NCBI GenBank assembly: GCA_021826035.1
Contig: JAKBBE010000172.1
Span: 1-5,250 of the forward strand
DNA: 5,250 bases
Source: Pseudomonadota bacterium
GTDB taxonomy: Bacteria > Pseudomonadota > Gammaproteobacteria > Steroidobacterales > Steroidobacteraceae
Direction of reading: 5' to 3'
The translations under genes were made by a program, and so were the position numbers. Below the pieces are notes generated by a model, which was given only the letters and a program-made list of their open reading frames with translations, had not been told where the DNA came from and did no database searches. Positions 1 through 5,250 of this stretch are shown here, one piece after another (the stretch's first letter is position 1; each line of letters starts with the position of its first letter).

Positions 1-62
1 GGCAGAACGTCCTCGACGGCGAGTTCTTCGTACAGAACGATGGTATCGGCGGTGTCGAACAT
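1..62 (-). CDS. 5' end of an unidentified gene, cut by the window edge
   Basis: An open frame begins with ATG at 62-60 on the minus strand and reads MFDTADTIVLYEELAVEDVL for 20 codons before the left edge. It starts 30 bases after the stop of the DUF4145-type gene and is co-oriented with it, which is typical of the next gene in an operon. Codon third positions are mostly G or C, as in the neighbours. The N-terminus is acidic (D3, D6, E12, E13, E17, D18) and has no signal peptide. No clear Shine-Dalgarno precedes it (the bases are GACAGATC). A short hairpin (GTCGG, 5-base loop, CCGAC; positions 68-82) ends 5 bases before the start. I do not recognise the family from 20 residues. Confidence 0.6.
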   Translation of the reverse strand, partial: MFDTADTIVLYEELAVEDVL

Positions 63-92
63 GATCTGTCGGCGGGCCCGACCGCGCGCCGC

Positions 93-854
93 TCAGCCGG
101 CGTTCGGCAGCGAGCTGACCCGCGGCGGGTTGTGCGCTTCCTCGTAGAAGAACCGGCGCACCCGCATGGCCTGCTCGAGGCGCCCGCGCCGCACGTAGGT
201 CTGGTAGAGCAGATCCTTCATGACCTCCAGCAGCACGCCAGCCTCATGGCTGTGCAGCAACGGGATGCCCGGCCGCGGGTCCGAGGCGATGCCGAACAAC
301 ACGCTGCGGATCTTCGCGAAGGTGTCCGGAGCGAGCGCGGTGAGGTCGCGCACTTCGTTCAGTGCATCGAACAGTTTGAGCTTGCCGGCCTCACCGAGAT
401 CGCTGAACAGCGCCTGAGCGGTGCGCCGACACATCGAGGCGAAGGCATTGTGGGCGCCGCCGGAGAAACACGTCAGCGCTTCCTTGAAGAGCAGCTCGAC
501 GTCCTCCGGCAGGTAGGTGCAGTCGAAGCGCTCGCGCGGACGCTCGACCTCGGCGAACTGGGGCGCGAGCTCGATGCGCGTCGGGGCATAGGCGCGGGCG
601 GTGAAGCGCAGGAAGATCGGTGCCAGGCACGCATCGCAGCGCAAGACCACGCCGATCTGCGCCGGGCGGTAGGACTGCAGCTCCTGGAAGCGCGGGACCG
701 CGATCGGGCTGGCGTGCGCGAGCACCTGGCAATGCGCGCAGGTGAGCACCAGGCGCTTGCCGTGCTCGCAGATCAGGTGGCTTTCCGGGTCGATGTGGGG
801 CACGGTGGCCTCGCGCTGCTCTTGGTCTGGTCGCCACAGCCGGCCCATGATCAT
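93..854 (-). CDS. Zinc-ribbon-like DUF4145-type protein of unknown function
   Basis: This is a soluble protein of 253 residues (longest frame) with no signal peptide or membrane segment. The N-terminal half has two CxxC knuckles, C39-C42 (CAHC) and C73-C76 (CDAC), 30 residues apart, plus C29 and H31 nearby. This is the pattern of a zinc ribbon. Residues about 113-225 resemble DUF4145: YLPEDVELLFKEAL, then SGGAHNAFASMCRRTAQALF, then a helix-rich stretch ending near KDLLYQTYVRR. DUF4145 is a helical domain found alone or joined to nuclease or defence modules. No partner module is present here and no catalytic motif is visible. The start is uncertain: ATG 854 and ATG 848 lack a Shine-Dalgarno, whereas GTG 803 (codon 18) has GAGG five bases upstream and would give a 236-residue protein beginning PHIDPESHLICEHG after the initiator. 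It lies 65 bases after mprF on the same strand with no terminator between, so co-transcription is possible. The domain call is from memory of the family, not a search. Confidence 0.8.
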   Translation of the reverse strand: MIMGRLWRPDQEQREATVPHIDPESHLICEHGKRLVLTCAHCQVLAHASPIAVPRFQELQSYRPAQIGVVLRCDACLAPIFLRFTARAYAPTRIELAPQFAEVERPRERFDCTYLPEDVELLFKEALTCFSGGAHNAFASMCRRTAQALFSDLGEAGKLKLFDALNEVRDLTALAPDTFAKIRSVLFGIASDPRPGIPLLHSHEAGVLLEVMKDLLYQTYVRRGRLEQAMRVRRFFYEEAHNPPRVSSLPNAG

Positions 855-855
855 A
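850..855 (-). promoter_or_regulatory. Possible -10 box (TATGAT) upstream of the alternative GTG start
   Basis: The minus strand reads TATGAT across the annotated ATG, one mismatch from the sigma-70 consensus TATAAT. Seventeen bases upstream is GGGCAA (873-878), a poor -35 match. If active, transcription would begin near 843, leave out ATG 854 and give a leader of about 40 bases to GTG 803. One good hexamer alone is weak evidence, and the same bases form part of the palindrome ATGATCAT. Confidence 0.2.
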
Positions 856-919
856 GCCCAACGGCGGCGGGATTGCCCTGATGGCGGTATCGGGCCCTGC
901 GAGCGTGCCGTCCGGCCGC

Positions 920-3454
920 CTACCCCCCGCCGATCAGGTGGGTCAGGTCGCGCAGCACGCGCGGCAGCCCGATGTCACTGCGCGCCAGCAGGTAGCGCAT
1001 CTCCCACTGCGGCTCGAAACGCTCGAAATACGGACGCATCTGCTCCAGGCGCTCGAAGTGCTCCCCGTGGGTGAACACGAGCCGCTCGGCCTGCTGCCAG
1101 GCCGGAGCGAGCACGGCGCCTTCCGGGTCGGCGAGCGGCACCAGCCCGAGGTTGGCCCAGCGATAGCCCTGCGCGCGGGCCCACAACAGCGTCTCGATGA
1201 GCAGGTAGCTCGTGGTGCCGATCGGCGCCTGCGGCAGCACCCGAATGAAGTCGACGGCGATTTCTTCTTGGTCGCCGGCAGGCCAGAGGTTGGCGAAGGC
1301 GATCGGCGCGCCGCCGCGGCGGATCACCGCCACGGGAAATCGTTGCAGGTAGTGTGCCGAGAAATGCCCGACCGCAAAGCGCCGCTCGCCCGTGGCGTGG
1401 CGCGCCAGCCAGGCCTGCGCGACGCTGCGCAGCTCGGTCAGCAGCGGCGCCGGTGCCGGCGCGCCATGGGCCTCGAAGGACAGGCCCGCGCGATGCGCGT
1501 ACTGCACGGCGTGGCGCAGGTCGGCGCGCTGTGCGCCGATGAGCGAGAGGTGCTCGAGCCGCACTCGCGCCTGTGCGCCAATGGGCAGCGCGGCGAAGCC
1601 GAGGTCCTCGTAGGCCCCGAGCCACGCGCTGCCGGCCTGGAAGAACACCGGCTCGCCACCGTGACGGTCGGCGATTTGACAGAAGCGCCACAGCAGCTCC
1701 TCGCCCCCGGCCCGCTCCCCGACCGGATCTCCGAGCGCGATCCAGCTGCGCCCGGCGACCTGGTAGGCGAGGAACGCCGCATCGGCGAACAGCAGACGCT
1801 TGTCACCGCTCAAGGCGGCATTGGCGAGACTCTGCGCGCTGTGCTCGATCACCTGTTGCGCTCGGGCGAGGTCCGCGCCGCTCGCCTCGGCGGGCTCCGC
1901 CGGCGCCGCTCGCAGGAGGTTGACCGCGATGAAGCCGGTCGCGAGCAGCGCTGCCGGTAGCACGGCCGCGAGCCGCGCGGCCGCTGCGGCATGCGCCGCG
2001 CCGTGCTGCGTCAGCAGCCCGATCCACACACTCAGCACCAGCACGCCGCCGACGGCCCAGAGCCAGGCCGGCGTGAACCGCTCCTCGATGATCCCGCTCG
2101 GGCGATAGAACGCATCGCGCCCGAGCCACAGCACCACCAGCACCAGCGCCAGGAGCGGGGCCTGCTCGATGAACAGACCCTGCGCGGGCGAGAGCGCGAT
2201 GGTGAACACCAGCAGCCGCCAGGCGAGGGTGTACGCCGAGCGTACGCGCCGAAACAGTGCGCGCGAGAGCAGCATGAGCGCCCCGCCCGCGAGGCTCGCA
2301 CCCAGCCCGGCCATCACCGGCACGGTCTCGGGCAGCGTGCGCCCGAGCAGCGGGATGCGTACCGCGAGCGGCGGCCACAGCGAGGCGACCACGAGCAGCG
2401 CACCGGCGAGGAACACCAGCGATCCGGCGATCTGCGGTGCGAGCGGGGTCACGTAGATCGCCGCGTGGGCGCGCGCACGCGCCAGATCGCCTCTGCGCGA
2501 GTGGACTTCCTGCCAGCCGAACAGCGCCGCCCCGATCAGCAGCGGCGCGAGGTAGTACACCGCGCGAAATGCGAGCAGCGCGCCGAGCACCGAGGCGGTG
2601 GGCGCCCCGCGCAGCGCGAGCAGCATCACGGTCTCGAATACCCCGATGCCACCGGGTACGTGACTGAGGATGCCGGCCGACAGGGCGATCACGTAGCTGC
2701 CCATGAACGGCGCGAGCGCAATGTGCGCGTTCGGCGGCAGCAGCCACCACAGCACCGAGCCCTCGACGCTCAGATCGATCATGCTGAGCAGCGTCTGTCC
2801 GGCACCGAGGGCGAAGCCGGGCGCACGCAGCACCCAGCCGCGGATCTCCAGGGCGCGCTGCGAGAGCCCGGCCCAGATCAGATAGGCGCACACGGCCAGC
2901 AGCAGCGCCACGCCGAGCAGTTCGGTCCAGCGGACCGGCACGCCGAGCGCCGCGGCGGCGAAGCGCGCGGAGAAGGTGAGTGAGAGGCCCGCGATGCAGG
3001 TCAGGCCGAGCGCGATCGACACGCTGTAGAAGACCGTGATGGCGGCGACCTCGACCGCGCTGATCGCAGTCGCCGCGTACAGGCGCATCCGCACCGCACC
3101 GCCGGTGAGCGCGGAGAATCCGAGATTGTGTCCGAACACCGCCGCGATGAATGCGGTAAACAATACGCGGCCGTAGTGCAGGCGCTTGCGCACGTAGCGC
3201 AGCGCCAGCACGTCGTAGCCGCTGATCAGACAGTAGCTGGCGGCGGTGAGCGCGAGCGCCGCCAGCACGTGTGCGCGCGGGATGCTGCGCAGGTGCGAGA
3301 GGATGTCGGCCGGCCGCAGCCGCGCGAACTCGTGGTGCAGCACGAGTCCGGCGGCCGCGAGCACCAGCAGTGCCGCGAGTGGCCCGACCCAGCGCAGCAC
3401 CTCGAGCATGCGCGATGCGCGCTCACCCGAGTGTGCGGCCGGTGTCGCGGCCAC
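920..3454 (-). CDS. mprF: Bifunctional phosphatidylglycerol aminoacyltransferase/flippase, MprF family
   Basis: This is an inner-membrane protein of 844 residues, close to the usual 840-880 of the family. MprF enzymes transfer an amino acid (Lys or Ala) from charged tRNA to phosphatidylglycerol and flip the product to the outer leaflet. This lowers negative surface charge and protects against cationic peptides and acid. The N-terminal flippase part has hydrophobic segments at about 21-40, 61-80, 97-116, 133-157, 176-196, 220-240, 245-265, 286-312, 342-360, 378-398, 411-421, 432-444, 463-482 and 493-513. It carries the characteristic LSHVPGGIGVFETVML stretch (263-278). The cytosolic GNAT-like synthase domain (DUF2156 type, about 528-840) shows SGDKRLLF (549-556), WIALGDPVG (571-579), HFSAHYLQRFPVAV (697-710) and the DxxR motif D735-R738. 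Several later motifs differ from the canonical ones (see findings), so the amino acid donor cannot be assigned. The GTG start is backed by GGGAGG at 5-base spacing. It lies 78 bases after ettA and was probably co-transcribed with it. Family assignment is secure; substrate is unknown. Confidence 0.93.
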   Translation of the reverse strand: MAATPAAHSGERASRMLEVLRWVGPLAALLVLAAAGLVLHHEFARLRPADILSHLRSIPRAHVLAALALTAASYCLISGYDVLALRYVRKRLHYGRVLFTAFIAAVFGHNLGFSALTGGAVRMRLYAATAISAVEVAAITVFYSVSIALGLTCIAGLSLTFSARFAAAALGVPVRWTELLGVALLLAVCAYLIWAGLSQRALEIRGWVLRAPGFALGAGQTLLSMIDLSVEGSVLWWLLPPNAHIALAPFMGSYVIALSAGILSHVPGGIGVFETVMLLALRGAPTASVLGALLAFRAVYYLAPLLIGAALFGWQEVHSRRGDLARARAHAAIYVTPLAPQIAGSLVFLAGALLVVASLWPPLAVRIPLLGRTLPETVPVMAGLGASLAGGALMLLSRALFRRVRSAYTLAWRLLVFTIALSPAQGLFIEQAPLLALVLVVLWLGRDAFYRPSGIIEERFTPAWLWAVGGVLVLSVWIGLLTQHGAAHAAAAARLAAVLPAALLATGFIAVNLLRAAPAEPAEASGADLARAQQVIEHSAQSLANAALSGDKRLLFADAAFLAYQVAGRSWIALGDPVGERAGGEELLWRFCQIADRHGGEPVFFQAGSAWLGAYEDLGFAALPIGAQARVRLEHLSLIGAQRADLRHAVQYAHRAGLSFEAHGAPAPAPLLTELRSVAQAWLARHATGERRFAVGHFSAHYLQRFPVAVIRRGGAPIAFANLWPAGDQEEIAVDFIRVLPQAPIGTTSYLLIETLLWARAQGYRWANLGLVPLADPEGAVLAPAWQQAERLVFTHGEHFERLEQMRPYFERFEPQWEMRYLLARSDIGLPRVLRDLTHLIGGG

Positions 3455-3459
3455 TAGCG

Positions 3460-3465
3460 CCTCCC
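3460..3465 (-). promoter_or_regulatory. Strong Shine-Dalgarno sequence that fixes the mprF GTG start
   Basis: On the minus strand GGGAGG is followed by five bases (CGCTA) and then GTG at 3454-3452. The near-consensus motif at good spacing supports the GTG over the first internal Met (residue 16). It also lies just after the intergenic hairpin, so hairpin folding could affect its accessibility. Confidence 0.75.
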
Positions 3466-3475
3466 GGCTCCCGAG

Positions 3476-3494
3476 GCGGCGCAGCGTGCGCCGC
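3476..3494 (-). repeat. Perfect 8-bp inverted repeat (hairpin) between ettA and mprF
   Basis: The arms GCGGCGCA and TGCGCCGC are exactly complementary and separated by a 3-base loop. The hairpin begins 38 bases after the ettA stop codon and ends 21 bases before the mprF start. On the transcribed minus strand the bases after the stem are CTCGGGAGCC, with no run of U, so it is not a standard intrinsic terminator. It could be a 3'-end stabilising or processing structure for ettA mRNA, a weak attenuator before mprF, or a chance palindrome in GC-rich DNA. The structure is plain in the sequence; a function is inference. Confidence 0.5.
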
Positions 3495-3532
3495 GGTGCC
3501 CAACGCTGCTCGCTGCGGCGGGCGCTGGCACG

Positions 3533-5206
3533 TCAGCGGGTCAACGGCTTGTAGCGGATCCGGTGCGGCTGGGCGGCCGCATCGCCCTTGCGTCGTTTGA
3601 AGTCCTCGACGTACTCCTGGTAATTGCCCTCGAACCACACCACCTGCGAGTCGCCCTCGAAGGCCAGGATGTGCGTGGCGATGCGGTCGAGAAACCAGCG
3701 ATCGTGCGAGATCACCACCGCGCAGCCGGGGAAGTTCACCAGCGCTTCCTCGAGCGCACGCAGCGTCTCGACGTCCAGATCGTTGGTCGGTTCATCGAGC
3801 AGCAGGACGTTGCCGCCGGCGCTGAGTACCTTGGCGAGGTGCACGCGGTTGCGCTCCCCGCCGGAGAGCTCCCCGATGGTCTGCTGCTGCTGTGCGCCCT
3901 TGAAATTGAAGCGTCCGACGTAGCTGCGCGAGGGGGTCTCGTAATTGCCGACTTTGATCATGTCGAGGCCGCCGGAGATCTCCTCCCAGACGCTCTTGCG
4001 GTCATTAAGCGACTGGCGCGACTGATCGACGTACGCGAGCTTCACCGTCGGACCGATGCGGATCTGGCCGCCGTCGGGCTGCTCGGCGCCCGTCAGCATG
4101 CGAAACAGCGTGGTCTTGCCCGCGCCGTTCGGTCCGATGATGCCGACGATGCCCCCGCGCGGCAGACTGAAGGACAGATTGTCGATCAGCAGCCGATCGC
4201 CAAAGCCCTTGCGCAGGCCGTCGGCCTCGATCACCTGATCGCCGAGCCGCTCCCCGGGCGGGATGTAGATCTCGTTGGTTTCGTTGCGCTGCTGGAATTC
4301 CTTCGAGGCGAGTTCCTCGTAGCGCTGCAGGCGCGCCTTGCTCTTCGCCTGGCGCGCCTTGGGGTTCTGGCGCACCCAATCCAGTTCGTGCTCGAGCGTC
4401 TTGCGCAGTGCCTCGCGCTCGCGCTCCTCGACGCGCAGCCGCTGCTCCTTCTGCTCGAGCCACGAGGAGTAGTTGCCGTGCCAGGGGATGCCGTGGCCGC
4501 GGTCGAGCTCGAGGATCCACTCCGCGACATTGTCGAGGAAGTAGCGGTCGTGAGTGACGGCGATGACGGTGCTCGGGTACTGCTCGAGATACCGCTCGAG
4601 CCACGCGATCGATTCGGCGTCGAGATGGTTGGTCGGCTCATCGAGCAGCAGCATGTCCGGGGCGGACAGCAGCAGCCGGCAGAGCGCAACGCGGCGCTTC
4701 TCGCCGCCGGAGAGCGTGGCGATCGGTGTCTCCCAGGGCGGCAGACGCAGCGCGTCCGCGGCGATATCGAGCTTGCGCTCGAGTTCCCAGCCGCCGGCCG
4801 CGTCGATCGCATCCTGCAGCCGCGCCTGCTCGGTGAGCAGATCGTTCATCTGCTCGTCGCTCATCGGCTCGGCGAAGCGCTCGCTCAGCTGATTGAAGGC
4901 CTCGATCAGTCCGAGCGTCTCCCCGACCCCTTCCATCACCGTGGCGCGCACGTTCCTGTCCGGATCGAGCTGCGGCTCCTGCGGCAGATAGCCGATGCGG
5001 ATTCCGTTCTGAGGCCGCGCCTCGCCGTCGATTTCGGTGTCGATGCCACCCATGATGCGCAGCAGCGTCGATTTGCCCGAGCCGTTCAGGCCGAGCACGC
5101 CGATCTTGGCGCCGGGGAAGAAGGAGAGGCTGATGTCGCGCAGGATGACGCGCTTCGGCGGCACCACTTTCGACACCCGATTCATCGTGTAAATGTACTG
5201 GGCCAT
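3533..5206 (-). CDS. ettA: Energy-dependent translational throttle protein EttA (ABC-F ATPase)
   Basis: This is a cytosolic ABC-F ATPase with two nucleotide-binding domains and no membrane segments. Members of the family bind the ribosomal E site and gate the first elongation steps according to the ATP/ADP ratio. Domain 1 has Walker A GLNGSGKST (residues 39-47), signature LSGGEKRR (165-172) and Walker B LLLDEPTNHLD (186-196). An inserted helical arm at about 97-140 is the segment that contacts ribosomal protein L1 in E. coli. A highly charged linker (about 250-320) follows. Domain 2 has Walker A GPNGAGKTT (358-366), signature LSGGERNR (447-454) and Walker B LLLDEPTNDLD (468-478). The catalytic glutamates are E190 and E472, two residues beyond the E. 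coli EttA E188 and E470, and the 557-residue length fits the usual 555. The ATG start gives the typical MAQYIYTM N-terminus. Its ribosome binding site is weak (AGAGA, 4 bases upstream). Uup, ABC-F paralogues and resistance ABC-F proteins are less likely, given the arm and the C-terminal RIRYKPL ending. Confidence 0.97.
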   Translation of the reverse strand: MAQYIYTMNRVSKVVPPKRVILRDISLSFFPGAKIGVLGLNGSGKSTLLRIMGGIDTEIDGEARPQNGIRIGYLPQEPQLDPDRNVRATVMEGVGETLGLIEAFNQLSERFAEPMSDEQMNDLLTEQARLQDAIDAAGGWELERKLDIAADALRLPPWETPIATLSGGEKRRVALCRLLLSAPDMLLLDEPTNHLDAESIAWLERYLEQYPSTVIAVTHDRYFLDNVAEWILELDRGHGIPWHGNYSSWLEQKEQRLRVEEREREALRKTLEHELDWVRQNPKARQAKSKARLQRYEELASKEFQQRNETNEIYIPPGERLGDQVIEADGLRKGFGDRLLIDNLSFSLPRGGIVGIIGPNGAGKTTLFRMLTGAEQPDGGQIRIGPTVKLAYVDQSRQSLNDRKSVWEEISGGLDMIKVGNYETPSRSYVGRFNFKGAQQQQTIGELSGGERNRVHLAKVLSAGGNVLLLDEPTNDLDVETLRALEEALVNFPGCAVVISHDRWFLDRIATHILAFEGDSQVVWFEGNYQEYVEDFKRRKGDAAAQPHRIRYKPLTR

Positions 5207-5250
5207 GCAATCTCTGCTGCGGCTTAAGGGGGCGGCCGGGGCAGCGGCTG

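Noticed and set aside
132..881. 249-codon plus-strand open frame opposite the DUF4145-type gene
   Set aside because: The minus-strand frame has the paired CxxC motifs and DUF4145-like sequence, whereas this one has only low-complexity sequence and no domain.
855..919. Possible terminator between mprF and the DUF4145-type gene
   Set aside because: There are short GC palindromes such as GGGCCC, but I found no stable stem followed by a U-run on the minus strand.
1446..1465. GGCGCC/GGTGCC repeat-like stretch
   Set aside because: It lies inside mprF and encodes an Ala-Pro repeat (residues about 664-670). Codon bias in a flexible linker explains it.
881..1960. 359-codon plus-strand open frame opposite the mprF synthase domain
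   Set aside because: It lies antisense to conserved MprF motifs, its translation is Arg/Ala/Glu-rich without recognisable domains, and it has no independent support as a gene.
1803..2891. 362-codon minus-strand open frame within mprF in another frame
   Set aside because: It overlaps mprF entirely, is made mostly of Arg, Ala and Gly, and has no recognisable domain. It is a frame shadow of the flippase region.
1991..2983. 330-codon plus-strand open frame opposite the mprF flippase domain
   Set aside because: Its translation is an extreme Arg/Gln/Glu/His-rich composition produced by reading membrane-protein codons on the opposite strand. No motif or start signal supports it.
3563..5227. 554-codon plus-strand open frame opposite ettA
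   Set aside because: It is antisense to an unmistakable EttA. The translation is low-complexity and rich in Leu, Ala, Arg and Val with no domain motif, as expected when a GC-rich gene is read on its opposite strand in the frame that rarely meets stops.
5207..5250. Promoter for ettA in the right-edge 44 bases
   Set aside because: No -10 or -35 like hexamers are recognisable. Only a CTTAAG palindrome and GC-rich sequence are present, and the promoter may lie outside the window.

Overview
The window is a compact, high-GC (about two-thirds G+C by eye) bacterial segment. Everything I can support is encoded on the minus strand, so transcription runs from high to low coordinates. The gene content (a full-length EttA of the energy-sensing ABC-F family, a proteobacterial-type MprF and a DUF4145-like protein) and the codon use suggest a high-GC proteobacterium, probably a gammaproteobacterium. 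No rRNA or other phylogenetic marker is present, so this placement is an inference.

Layout in the direction of transcription: (1) ettA, 5206 to 3533, is complete and begins 44 bases inside the right edge. (2) A 78-base gap follows. It holds a perfect 8-bp GC-rich hairpin and then a strong Shine-Dalgarno sequence. (3) mprF, 3454 to 920, starts with GTG. It encodes an 844-residue membrane protein with an N-terminal lipid flippase and a C-terminal aminoacyl-tRNA-dependent phosphatidylglycerol aminoacyltransferase. (4) A 65-base gap follows with no recognisable terminator. (5) A 253-codon reading frame, 854 to 93, encodes a cytosolic protein with a two-CxxC zinc-ribbon-like module followed by a DUF4145-like helical domain. 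Its true start may be a GTG at 803. (6) After a further 30 bases, the first 20 codons of another gene (62 to 1) run off the left edge.

The four genes are co-oriented with short gaps and could be read as one transcript, though the intergenic hairpin could divide expression between ettA and mprF. EttA acts at the ribosomal E site to tune early elongation to the ATP/ADP ratio. MprF takes charged tRNA away from translation to modify membrane lipid. That common dependence on the translation machinery is suggestive, but nothing in the sequence proves a functional link.

I saw no mobile element, CRISPR array, tRNA, rRNA, phage gene or obvious novel multi-gene system. The points most worth a second look are the departures of the MprF synthase domain from the usual C-terminal motifs, the ettA-mprF hairpin, and the start site and unknown role of the zinc-ribbon/DUF4145 protein. 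The long plus-strand reading frames are antisense shadows of the real genes.
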